From Gemmatimonadota bacterium (lineage in GTDB: Bacteria; Gemmatimonadota; Gemmatimonadetes; Palauibacterales; KS3-K002): a stretch of DNA of 64,000 bases. The notes under the pieces were generated by a model. That model was not told where the DNA came from and made no database searches. It saw nothing but the letters and a program-made list of their open reading frames with translations. The stretch covers positions 2,869,545 to 2,933,544 of the forward strand of contig CP070812.1 in assembly GCA_020344015.1 (NCBI GenBank), given 5' to 3'. Shown in pieces: positions 10,672 through 18,886 of this stretch (position 1 is the first letter of the stretch; each line of letters starts with the position of its first letter). A program made the translations under genes and the position numbers.

Positions 10672-12522
10672 ATGAGCACGCGCACTGCAGCAATGCTAGC
10701 CTTCGCAATCCTCGTATTGATCTCGTGCCGCACAAGTTCGGGTCAGAGTACTGCTGAAGGCCGTACGTTCGAGAGCGCAACTGAATTGTCTGCGGCGAAT
10801 CCCCAAGACCCTTCGGTGGTGCTTCGGAGGATCTGGGCAGGCCCCAGCATAGACTCCTATTACCTAACGCCGTCGCCGGATGGCCGGCTGGTGTCGTTCG
10901 CCGATTGGAGCACGGGTGACCTCGTGATCCGCGAACTCGCCACTGGAGAAATCCGTCACGTGACGAACGAGGGTGACTGGGGCGAAAGAAGTGGGTTCGC
11001 CGAGTTCTCGGTCTTCTCGCCGGATGGACGTCAGATCGCCTACACCTGGTGTTGCGACCCAGGATATCAGCTTCGCGTGTCAAACGTCGATGGATCCGAA
11101 CTCCGGGTACTGTATGATTGGGACGGGGATTTGGGCTACATAGTGCCAGGGTCTTGGTCTGCGGACGGGAAGAACATACTGACTTCGTTTGTCCGCGACG
11201 CTGGGATCGAGTTGGTCCTCGTCTCGGTGGCTGACGGCTCCGCCCATGTTTTACGCAGGGACCTCCGGAGTCTGCCCGTGAAGGCCGGTTTCTCACCGGA
11301 CGGCCGCTACGCGGCCTACGACCAGCCGGCGGCGGAGGAAGGTATCGGGCAGCATGATGTTTTTTCGCTGGCCGTGGAGAGTGGCCGGGAGGTCAGGGTT
11401 GTAGGCGGGCCAGGTAACGACCTCTTCGTAGGCTGGGCGCCAGACGGTAGCCGGATCTACTTCCACAGCGATGCGTCCGGTGCGCCGTCAATCTGGGCCG
11501 TGCCAATGTCGGAGGGTGAAGCATCAGGAGCTCCGGAGCTGATAAAGCAGGACGTGGAGGGCTTGGAGCCGGTCGGCGTTGGCGGCGGCAAGTTCTTCTA
11601 TTCGATCGTTGTCGAAAGGCCTCAAGTGCACACTATGACGCTCGATATCCCGACGGGGCAGACCCTCGCCGCTGCAATGCCGGAGGCGGGTCCCTCAGAG
11701 GGGCGAAGCGGTCTTGGCGCTTGGTCGGCCGACGGGCGTTATCTTGCCTACGTGCACAGTCCTGCGACGATAGGGCCCACCCAGGCGAATCTGGTCATCC
11801 GTGCTGTCTCGGGTAACAACTTGCGGCAGCTGCCCATCCCCGAGCTGAGTCGCTTCCCGGACTGGCTGCAATGGGCTCCCGACGGCGAGAGCATACTGGT
11901 CAGCGGCGGAACTGGCGGGAAAGATGGGCGGACGCTACGGATCCCGCTCAAAAGCGGGGAGGCCGATCCACTTCTCGAGGTCCAGGTCCATCGCGGTTCG
12001 CTCTCTCGGGACGGAGAAGCGCTGTACACGGTTCTGGGAGCGACCTCTGCGAGAGGAGTCGTTTCGGTTGAGCTAGCGAGCGGCAACGAAACGGTTCTCT
12101 ACAAGAAGCGAGACTTCCCGGAGCAGCCTGTAGCAACGGACGATCCGGATGTGTTTGTCGCCGATCTTTCGCTCTCGCCGGACGGCCACACACTGGCCAT
12201 TGGCTTCAACGGCGGGATCGCGCTGATGCCGACAACAGGCGGTGAGTTGCGTTGGATCTATCGGGGAGAACTGGCTACAGCGACTTGGCGCGGTGGAATG
12301 CCCTGGACCCCGGACGGCCGGTACATACTCTTCGTCAGTGGCTTTTCTGAATTGTGGGCGCTCCCGGTCTCCGGCGGCGAGCCTCACAAGCTGTTCGAGA
12401 TGAGCAACCTGCGTGAGGTTCGCCTGCACCCCGACGGTCGCAGGCTGTCGTTCACCGGCGGTCAAAGTTGGGCCGAGCTCTGGGTCATGGAGAACGCCCC
12501 GGGGTCCGGCCCGCGTCGATGA
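10672..12522 (+). CDS. PD40/TolB-type beta-propeller lipoprotein
   Basis: A 616-residue protein. The ATG at 10672 has a good ribosome-binding site (TTGGAGG) and starts a lipoprotein signal (MSTRTAAMLAFAILVLIS then Cys at the lipobox L-I-S-C). The rest is a run of propeller blades with S-P-D-G, W-S-A-D-G, W-A-P-D-G and L-H-P-D-G motifs at regular intervals, as in TolB and the N-terminal parts of peptidase S9C proteins, but no catalytic domain follows. It is probably an envelope-anchored binding or scaffold protein. Position downstream of the dyads and sigma-54-type promoter suggests it is the main output of the adjacent two-component system. Confidence 0.85.
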   Translation: MSTRTAAMLAFAILVLISCRTSSGQSTAEGRTFESATELSAANPQDPSVVLRRIWAGPSIDSYYLTPSPDGRLVSFADWSTGDLVIRELATGEIRHVTNEGDWGERSGFAEFSVFSPDGRQIAYTWCCDPGYQLRVSNVDGSELRVLYDWDGDLGYIVPGSWSADGKNILTSFVRDAGIELVLVSVADGSAHVLRRDLRSLPVKAGFSPDGRYAAYDQPAAEEGIGQHDVFSLAVESGREVRVVGGPGNDLFVGWAPDGSRIYFHSDASGAPSIWAVPMSEGEASGAPELIKQDVEGLEPVGVGGGKFFYSIVVERPQVHTMTLDIPTGQTLAAAMPEAGPSEGRSGLGAWSADGRYLAYVHSPATIGPTQANLVIRAVSGNNLRQLPIPELSRFPDWLQWAPDGESILVSGGTGGKDGRTLRIPLKSGEADPLLEVQVHRGSLSRDGEALYTVLGATSARGVVSVELASGNETVLYKKRDFPEQPVATDDPDVFVADLSLSPDGHTLAIGFNGGIALMPTTGGELRWIYRGELATATWRGGMPWTPDGRYILFVSGFSELWALPVSGGEPHKLFEMSNLREVRLHPDGRRLSFTGGQSWAELWVMENAPGSGPRR

Positions 12523-12553
12523 CTGGGACCTGAGATCGAGAGCGAACCACGTC

Positions 12554-12596
12554 CACGCGGGCACCGGGGCGCGAGGCGCGCTGCGGTGCCCGCGTG
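12554..12596 (+). terminator. Strong GC hairpin after the PD40 lipoprotein
   Basis: A perfect 13-bp stem (CACGCGGGCACCG with CGGTGCCCGCGTG) encloses a 17-base loop that can itself fold (GCGC-GAG-GCGC). It lies 31 bases after the stop codon. There is no T-tract, so it would act as a pause, a Rho-assisted terminator or an mRNA 3' stabiliser. Confidence 0.5.
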
Positions 12597-12745
12597 CTGG
12601 CCGTTCTTCGGTACTTCGTCAAGCAGCTGGAGCCGTAGGGAAGAGATTGCCGCCCGGCGCTAGCTAGCCCCATCTTGGTAACACACCTCGTCAGCCCCTC
12701 GTGCGTCACTATCACTGCACCTCAGACAGCCTGAAGGAGCGACCC

Positions 12746-13996
12746 ATGCCGGTTCATGATGCGACACGCCGAGCCATCGCGGTTCTCGTTTCGTTCGTCC
12801 TCGTCTTCCCGACAACCGATCTGCTGGGGCAGGAAGCGCAGGTCGCCAGCGTCGTCACGGCATCGACGACACCGCAAACCGATGTGTACTACCCTGGACG
12901 CCCCGGCGACTGGGAAACGCGCCGGCCTGAGGAGGTGGGGATGGATGCGGCGCTACTGGAAGCCGCGATCCAGTTCGCCAAGGACAACGAGTCCACCGCC
13001 CCCCGCGATCTCGAGCTGAACCACTACATGACCTTCGGCGGCGGCGGCGAGCCGTACGGCGAGGCGATCGGACCCTTCAAGACGCGGGGTGACATGACGG
13101 GCATCATCGTCCGTCACGGTTACATCGTGGCGGAGTGGGGCGAGCCGTTCCGCGTGGACATGACATTCAGCGTCACCAAGAGCTTTCTCTCGACGACCGT
13201 CGGGCTCGCGTGGGATCGGGGGATGATCCGCGACATAAACGACAGGGTGCAGCTCTACGTGCCCACCGACCACTTCGATTCGGAGCACAATTCGAAGATC
13301 ACCTGGGACCATCTGCTGAGGCAGACGAGCGACTGGGAGGGCACGCTGTGGGATAAGCCGGACTGGGCCGACCGGCCGCCGCGCGACGTCGAGCCGAGCG
13401 AGTGGCTGACGCGTGAGCGGAACGAGCCCGGCACGGTTTACAAGTACAACGACGTGCGGGTGAACGTTCTGGCGCTGGCGGCGCTTCACGTGTGGCGACG
13501 ACCGTTGCCACAGGTGCTGAGAGAGTACGTGATGGATCCGATCGGCGCATCGAACACGTGGCGCTGGCACGGCTATGACAACTCGTGGGTCCTGATCGAC
13601 GGGCTCAAGGTGCAGTCTGTCTCGGGGGGCGGCCACTGGGGCGGTGGGATGTGGATCAGCGCCAGGGACCAGGCACGCTTCGGCCTGCTGACTCTGCGGC
13701 GTGGCCGCTGGGAGGACAAGGAGATCCTCTCGGAGGAATGGATCGAGATGGCGCTGACCCCTGGCTCGGCCAATCCCGGCTACGGGTTCATGAACTGGTT
13801 CCTGAATACCGACATGCGGCGGATACCCGGGGCGCCAGAGTCGGCGTTCTGCCACCTGGGCGCCGGCACCAACATGGTGTGCGCGATTCCCGAGCACGAC
13901 CTGGTAGTCGTGGCGCGCTGGATCAGCGGTCGGGCCGCGAACAGCTTCATCGGGCGGGTGGTGGAATCCGTCGTCACGGGGGCCAGCGGCGAGTGA
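12746..13996 (+). CDS. Exported serine hydrolase, class-C beta-lactamase fold
   Basis: A 416-residue protein starting at ATG 12746 after AAGGAGC; an in-frame GTG at 12701 is rejected. The N-terminus is a signal peptide ending near LLGQ. The nucleophile motif S-V-T-K (Ser142, Lys145) is followed by the Y-K-Y-N-D segment (232-236) and, near the C-terminus, C-H-L-G-A-G in place of the K-T-G triad. This pattern fits the broad serine beta-lactamase/esterase/DD-peptidase family and gives no indication of antibiotic hydrolysis. It probably cleaves an ester or a D-amino-acid peptide in the periplasm. Transcribed alone, with a strong hairpin between it and the upstream gene. Confidence 0.87.
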   Translation: MPVHDATRRAIAVLVSFVLVFPTTDLLGQEAQVASVVTASTTPQTDVYYPGRPGDWETRRPEEVGMDAALLEAAIQFAKDNESTAPRDLELNHYMTFGGGGEPYGEAIGPFKTRGDMTGIIVRHGYIVAEWGEPFRVDMTFSVTKSFLSTTVGLAWDRGMIRDINDRVQLYVPTDHFDSEHNSKITWDHLLRQTSDWEGTLWDKPDWADRPPRDVEPSEWLTRERNEPGTVYKYNDVRVNVLALAALHVWRRPLPQVLREYVMDPIGASNTWRWHGYDNSWVLIDGLKVQSVSGGGHWGGGMWISARDQARFGLLTLRRGRWEDKEILSEEWIEMALTPGSANPGYGFMNWFLNTDMRRIPGAPESAFCHLGAGTNMVCAIPEHDLVVVARWISGRAANSFIGRVVESVVTGASGE

Positions 13997-14067
13997 GGGT
14001 CATGTAGACGCAAACGTGTAGGAACGCGTCGATATTGATCTGCGCACCTCGACCTGCGTCTGGGTAC

Positions 14068-14298
14068 TTACGTTTGGGGGTCTGGAATTCTGTGGGCGTT
14101 TAAGATTGTTGGCTTAGTGGTGATTGCCCCCTCTTCGTAGAGTGGCAACAATTCGTCTCTCAGGTCTCTGCGCTGGTAAAAGCTTATCGCGGTGGCGCAG
14201 ATCCCCCAAATGCTTCCCAGCGTGAAAGCGCACCCTCCGCCTATTATCAGAGCCGTTTTGCCTAGTATCAGCAGTCCTTGGATCATATCGGAGTCCAT
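14068..14298 (-). CDS. Small membrane protein at the end of the respiratory operon
   Basis: A 76-residue protein starting at ATG 14298, 38 bases after the stop of the upstream tetraheme cytochrome gene. Residues about 6-40 contain one long or two short hydrophobic helices (G-L-L-I-L-G-K-T-A-L-I-I-G-G-G and F-T-L-G-S-I-W-G-I-C-A); the tail is charged (FYQRRDLRDELLPLYEEGAI). I do not recognise the family. Position suggests a small accessory subunit of the complex, as many respiratory enzymes have, but that is inferred from context only. The Shine-Dalgarno is weak (GAGAG). Confidence 0.55.
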   Translation of the reverse strand: MDSDMIQGLLILGKTALIIGGGCAFTLGSIWGICATAISFYQRRDLRDELLPLYEEGAITTKPTILNAHRIPDPQT

Positions 14299-14336
14299 TC
14301 TGACTCTCACAGTCTGATTGTTTCAGAAACTTCTCG

Positions 14337-15554
14337 TCAGTTACGCCGCGGCGCCTGTAAGAACGCTGCGATGTCCGCCATCTCCTCAGCGCTGAGGACT
14401 GGCCACTCGACTGCAAGGCTGTCTCCAGCCTCGGTGGACGCTACGTGATTCCACATAGCTGAGATGACCTGCGCCGGCGACATCATCCCCGTTCTCTCGG
14501 CCAGGTTGCTGGCCGCGCTCGCCCCCTGGCCGTCGAGCGAGTGGCAGGTGAGGCATCCGCTGCTGCCCAACAATCGCTGTCCTGCCCGGACGTCGCCGGA
14601 TTCCGCGAAGTAACGGACGGAGTGCAAGTAAGCCACGAGGTCGGCCATCTCTCCGGCCCCGAGCTGTGGGACTTGTATCCCGCGTGTCTGCATCTGGGCG
14701 GTCATGTTGGGCGCCTTATTCCACATGGCTGCGGCAAACTGGGTCAGGTCCCAACTGACCTCACGCCGAGCGAGATCCGGTGCCCCGCTCCCGCCGACGC
14801 CTCGAACGCTGTGGCAGCCTGCACAACCTCTTTCCGCGAATGTGACGCGACCCTCGTTGGCATTCCCCGGCAATACGTACAGAGGCCCGGCCAGTGACGG
14901 CGGCGAGATCGACTCGAGGTAGGCGATTAGGTCTGTGAGCTCCGAACCGGAGAAGGTCGGGCGCTCTATTCCCTTCTTCTCCATCATCGCCTGCATCCCG
15001 GGCCCGTGATTCCACATCGCTGCCGCGACCAGGATCGGTGAGCCGTACTGGCCGAGGTGGTCGAGGCTGGGTCCCGCCACGCCGCCGTGCACACCCACCT
15101 GGTGACACACTACGCACTTCTTTTCGTCGAACAGACGTTCTCCAGCTCCTGAATCGCCGGGCGGGTCGAAGTAGTCGAGGGTGAACAGAAACGCTACCAG
15201 GTCTCCCGCTTCGCGATCACTCAACCGCGGGCGCTCGATGCCCAGCTCTTGCATTCGCTCTTCCATGCCCGGGAGGTGGTTCCACATCGTGGCGGTTAAG
15301 TCGTAGAGCGATCGGCGCTCACCGCTGTGCCCCAGGTCCGGCCCGAGCTTGCCGCCCAACCCGTTCACCGAGTGACACTTGACGCAACCTTTCGACCCGA
15401 AGACTTGAGAGCCAGCCATGGGGTTCTGCGTCAGCCCCCAGCGTTCCTGGGCGTGGACCGGCTGCGAAGCCCACAGAATCAGTACAGCCACGGCCAGGCT
15501 CGGGGCTATGTCGGCTCTTCCGCACAGGCTGATTGACGGGTGCTTGCCGATCAT
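14337..15554 (-). CDS. Tetraheme class-I cytochrome c (four tandem mono-haem domains)
   Basis: A 405-residue exported protein starting at ATG 15554 behind a perfect GGAGG; an upstream in-frame start at 15590 would put 12 extra residues before the signal. After a signal peptide ending near PVHAQ, four domains of about 95 residues each carry one CxxCH (CVKCH, CVVCH, CAGCH, CLTCH). Each domain also has a conserved M-W-N-H/K-x-x segment followed by G-I-x-x-P and D-L-x-A-Y/F-L, the likely region of the distal Met ligand. It is the second of two such proteins in tandem (43 bases apart) and probably carries electrons between the NrfD-containing complex and a periplasmic partner. Confidence 0.9.
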   Translation of the reverse strand: MIGKHPSISLCGRADIAPSLAVAVLILWASQPVHAQERWGLTQNPMAGSQVFGSKGCVKCHSVNGLGGKLGPDLGHSGERRSLYDLTATMWNHLPGMEERMQELGIERPRLSDREAGDLVAFLFTLDYFDPPGDSGAGERLFDEKKCVVCHQVGVHGGVAGPSLDHLGQYGSPILVAAAMWNHGPGMQAMMEKKGIERPTFSGSELTDLIAYLESISPPSLAGPLYVLPGNANEGRVTFAERGCAGCHSVRGVGGSGAPDLARREVSWDLTQFAAAMWNKAPNMTAQMQTRGIQVPQLGAGEMADLVAYLHSVRYFAESGDVRAGQRLLGSSGCLTCHSLDGQGASAASNLAERTGMMSPAQVISAMWNHVASTEAGDSLAVEWPVLSAEEMADIAAFLQAPRRN

Positions 15555-15596
15555 GGTATTCCTCCAGGTCCAGCAGTCTGCGCCCAGCAAACCGTG

Positions 15597-16814
15597 TCAC
15601 TTTCCGGCAGCCATATCACTCAGGTATACAGCGAGGTCTCGCATTTCTGCCCCTTCGAAGCGTGGCCAGTCCGCCTGCTCGAGCTGAATGACAGCGTACA
15701 TGGCAGGTGCGTGATTCCACATCGCTGTAGCAAGCCTTATCGGCGCCAGTATGGCGTCCGACTGAGAAAGATCGGGCCCGATCGAAGCGCCACCGTCGAC
15801 TGCGTGACAGCTGGCGCAGCCTTTCTGTGCAAATACCACCTCACCTACGCGTGCGTCGCCTCCAGTATCGTAGAATCGCAAATAGTAGAGGAACGCGATG
15901 ACGTCCGCCATCTCTTTGCCCGCGAACCGGGGAAAGGCTATCCCGCGAGCCCGCATGGCCGTCGCCATCTGCGACGAGTGATTCCATAGCGTCCCGGCGA
16001 TCTCCGAGACACGGAGCTGCGAAGTCGCACTGCGGAGATCCGGTCCGAACCGCGTTCCGCCGCCGTTGGGTCCGTGGCAGCTTGAGCATCCTTTTCGCAA
16101 GTACAAACCGCGACCGGTATTGGGGTCAGGTGGCTGGAGGAAGATGACATCACGGCTCTGAAGGTTCGAAACCTCCCGGATGTAGGCTTGGATATCAGCC
16201 ATCTCGCGCCCCCTGAACGAGGGAATCGGCCCGCGCTCCGCAGCCTGCCGCGCCTGCATACCAGAGCCGTGGTTCCACATGCCGGTGGCCAGCATCAGCG
16301 GCGCTATGTATTGGGCGTACCCGTCGAGGGGCAGGGCGGTTCGGCCACCCTCACCGCCGACCGCATGACATTCAACACAGCGCATCTCGCGGAACCAGCG
16401 CTCGCCGAGGACCGGATCCCCCGGCTCGTCGAACAGCTTCACGTAATAGATGTAGCTGATGATGTCAGCGAGCTCTTCCTCGCTGAAGGTCGGCCACTGA
16501 AAACCTTTGACCTGCACGGTTTGAATCATCTGGGGCGTGTGGTTCCAGAACATGCCGGCGAGCTGCTGCAAGCTGCGGCCCGCACCGACCAGGGCGAAAT
16601 CGGGACCGAGCGTCCCGCCGTTCCCCCAGATGGCATGACAACGATCACAACCACGCGCGACGAAGATCCGGCGGCCGGCGATGGGATCTCCGGGGAACGA
16701 TTGGTCGGATTGGGCGTGCACTGTGCCCGCGCCCGACGCCCAGATACAGCATAGCACGGCGAGTACGGCGAACCTCAAGCTCCCTTGATTCGGTGTCTGT
16801 AGAGCGGTCAGCAT
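15597..16814 (-). CDS. Tetraheme class-I cytochrome c, paralogue of the following gene
   Basis: A 405-residue exported protein. The ATG at 16814 is preceded by GAGAGGA at good spacing; a GTG at 16832 is the alternative. The signal peptide ends near TVHAQ. Four CxxCH motifs (CDRCH, CVECH, CSSCH, CASCH) sit in four similar domains, each with an M-(F/W)-W-N-H or M-W-N-H motif and a G-F/I-x-x-P-x-F segment. It follows the NrfD gene by 24 bases on the same strand. The two paralogues together supply eight haems and look like a diverged duplication. Confidence 0.9.
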   Translation of the reverse strand: MLTALQTPNQGSLRFAVLAVLCCIWASGAGTVHAQSDQSFPGDPIAGRRIFVARGCDRCHAIWGNGGTLGPDFALVGAGRSLQQLAGMFWNHTPQMIQTVQVKGFQWPTFSEEELADIISYIYYVKLFDEPGDPVLGERWFREMRCVECHAVGGEGGRTALPLDGYAQYIAPLMLATGMWNHGSGMQARQAAERGPIPSFRGREMADIQAYIREVSNLQSRDVIFLQPPDPNTGRGLYLRKGCSSCHGPNGGGTRFGPDLRSATSQLRVSEIAGTLWNHSSQMATAMRARGIAFPRFAGKEMADVIAFLYYLRFYDTGGDARVGEVVFAQKGCASCHAVDGGASIGPDLSQSDAILAPIRLATAMWNHAPAMYAVIQLEQADWPRFEGAEMRDLAVYLSDMAAGK

Positions 16815-16838
16815 CGCATTTCCTCTCGGCACGGCAAG

Positions 16839-18185
16839 CTAGGCGCTTTCCGGCAAGTACTCAGCCACCCGGTCGGCGACCTCCCGCACAGAGTGTTCTC
16901 GTCCTTCCTTGATCTCCCAGATCGAGACAATCGGGACGAACTTGGTGGCAAGCATGTACAGTAGGGTGAAGCCCGAGAACGTGGCTGCCATGATCGACAG
17001 CTCGACCCATGAGGGTAGGTATTGACCGATCGACTCGATCTCCCAACGCGGGTTCACCGACGTCGGAACCACTATGTTGAACCGTTCGAGCCACATGCCG
17101 ATCATCACAGCAATTCCAGCGATCAGCGTGCCCCGGGGCGTCCTCATCGAGCGTCGCGACATAAGGGAGAGCGGTATGATGAAGCAGCCCAAAACCATCG
17201 TCCAAAAGGGTATGGCGAACGGCCCCGTCAGCTTTGCCCAAAAGGCGCGCATTTCCCCGGGCTCTCCGCCGTAGAATGCGGTCAGGTACTCAGCGAAGGT
17301 GAAGTAGAACCACAGCAAGCTGAATAAGAGGAGCAGGCGTCCCAGGTAATCGAAGTGGATGTCCTTGAAGTACTGTTGCAGGCCGAACGCTCGCCGCAGC
17401 ACCACCATGGCGACGAGGATGGCGGCGATACCGGAGTAGATGGCGCCCATAACGAAGTAGGGCCCGAATATGGTGCTGTGCCACATAGGTCGTAGCGTCA
17501 TAGCGAAGATCCAGCCGATCACGGTGTGGACAGAAACCGCGATCGGGATCACGATGATCGAGAGAACTCCGATAACCCTCTCGAGCCGTGCGCGCTGCGC
17601 CGGCGTATCGCGGTAGCCGGCAGCAAGGAAGCGGTAAAGGCGCGGCGCCTTAATACCCGAGTCGCGGATGATTGCGAGGTCGGGCAGCATGGGGACGTAG
17701 AGATAGATCGTACATGAGATGAAATAGAGGCCGATGCTCGTAACGTCCCAGAGCAACGGCGAACGCAGTTGTGCGTTAAAGATGACGTTCAGCACTCGGT
17801 CGGGGCGGCCCAGGTCGATGATCGGTTGGATGGCGCCGAAGCCGATGACCAGAACCGTTATCAATTCTGCGGAACGAGTGATCGAGCGCCGCCACTCCGC
17901 CTTGCTGACTCGGAGGATGGCGGAGATCAGCGTGCCGGCGTGGCTGATCCCGATAAAGAAGACGAAGCAGATGATGTAGATGCCCCAATAGCTGGGACGA
18001 TTGAGACCTGTACGACCGAGGCCGTAAGTGACTTGCAGGTAATAGGCGAACATTCCCCATAGCGTGACGGCCGCCAGCAAGCCCGCAACGATGTAAAAGC
18101 TGCGCGAGGTCTCGACTAACGGCCGCAGAAGGATCTGCTCGTCGTTCGACATGCGAGCCAGTTTCTCTCTTACGGCTTGTCGCAT
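16839..18185 (-). CDS. NrfD/ActC-like polytopic quinone-interacting membrane subunit
   Basis: A 448-residue integral membrane protein with about ten hydrophobic helices. The ATG at 18185 lies 2 bases after the stop of the ferredoxin gene; the longer open frame only overlaps that gene. The segment G-I-S-H-A-G-T-L-I-S-A-I-L with A-E-W-R-R-S-I-T-R-S-A-E, and S-V-H-T-V-I-G-W, resemble ActC of alternative complex III and QrcD more than the shorter PsrC/NrfD proteins. Such subunits exchange electrons with menaquinone or ubiquinone and may take part in proton translocation. Gene order (cytochrome, Mo-protein, ferredoxin, NrfD) supports one membrane complex. Confidence 0.92.
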   Translation of the reverse strand: MRQAVREKLARMSNDEQILLRPLVETSRSFYIVAGLLAAVTLWGMFAYYLQVTYGLGRTGLNRPSYWGIYIICFVFFIGISHAGTLISAILRVSKAEWRRSITRSAELITVLVIGFGAIQPIIDLGRPDRVLNVIFNAQLRSPLLWDVTSIGLYFISCTIYLYVPMLPDLAIIRDSGIKAPRLYRFLAAGYRDTPAQRARLERVIGVLSIIVIPIAVSVHTVIGWIFAMTLRPMWHSTIFGPYFVMGAIYSGIAAILVAMVVLRRAFGLQQYFKDIHFDYLGRLLLLFSLLWFYFTFAEYLTAFYGGEPGEMRAFWAKLTGPFAIPFWTMVLGCFIIPLSLMSRRSMRTPRGTLIAGIAVMIGMWLERFNIVVPTSVNPRWEIESIGQYLPSWVELSIMAATFSGFTLLYMLATKFVPIVSIWEIKEGREHSVREVADRVAEYLPESA

Positions 18186-18187
18186 TC

Positions 18188-18886
18188 TCAGTCCCTCGGC
18201 CGCAGATAATAAACCTTCGGTTGTGTTCCTAGGTCCTCCATCAGACGTAACACCCGCGGATCGTCTTTGAGGGTGTGTACCGCGTGACTCGGGTTGTCCA
18301 GATCGCCGAAGATGATGGCGTTGGTGGGGCAGACATCGACACAAGCGGGCTGATAGTCCTCCTCACGCAGTTCGCGCCCCTCGGCACGCGCATCTTCCCG
18401 GGCCTTTTGTAGTCGGTGGTGGCAGAACGTGCACTTCTCGATGACGCCGGCCGGCCGAACTGACACGTCGGGATTGAGGTGTTGGCGCTCGGCCTCCGAC
18501 CACTCCGGTCCATACCAATTGAAATACTTCACCATGTAGGGGCAGGCGTTGGCACAATAGCGGCAGCCGATGCAGCGCGCGTAGATCTGACCGACGATGC
18601 CTTCGTCATCGATGTAGGTCGCCTGGACCGGACAGACCCTGATGCAGGGTGGATTGTCACAGTGCATGCAAGGGCGAGGGTAGAAGTGCATCGTCGTATC
18701 TGGAAACTCCCCTTCCACGTGCGCCATAACCTTCATCCAGCTGCTGGCGCGCCCCATGTCCGCCTGCTCGACCGAGACTGCGGCGACGTTGTTCTCACTC
18801 TTACACGCCACCTCACATGCCGCACAGCCGGTGCAGCGGTCCAGGTCGATCACCATTCCCCAGCGTGCCATGTTCTGATCCGTCAC
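18188..18886 (-). CDS. Four-cluster 4Fe-4S ferredoxin subunit (PsrB/QrcC/ActB2-like)
   Basis: A 232-residue protein with four cysteine groups typical of the electron-wire subunit of complex iron-sulfur molybdoenzymes: C-T-G-C-A-A-C-E-V-A-C (Cys18, 21, 24, 28), C-M-H-C-D-N-P-P-C-I-R-V-C-P, C-I-G-C-R-Y-C-A-N-A-C-P and C-T-F-C-H-H with a late C-V-D-V-C-P-T-N-A. It overlaps the molybdopterin gene stop by four bases (ATGA), a sign of translational coupling, and it has no signal peptide of its own, so it is probably exported as a passenger of the Tat-targeted large subunit. It would link the Mo site or the cytochromes to the quinone site of the NrfD subunit. Confidence 0.93.
   Translation of the reverse strand: MTDQNMARWGMVIDLDRCTGCAACEVACKSENNVAAVSVEQADMGRASSWMKVMAHVEGEFPDTTMHFYPRPCMHCDNPPCIRVCPVQATYIDDEGIVGQIYARCIGCRYCANACPYMVKYFNWYGPEWSEAERQHLNPDVSVRPAGVIEKCTFCHHRLQKAREDARAEGRELREEDYQPACVDVCPTNAIIFGDLDNPSHAVHTLKDDPRVLRLMEDLGTQPKVYYLRPRD

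Noticed and set aside
12746-13996. Possible beta-lactamase resistance gene
   Set aside because: The fold is shared by esterases and DD-peptidases; the K-T-G motif is replaced by H-L-G and there is no ampC-like context.
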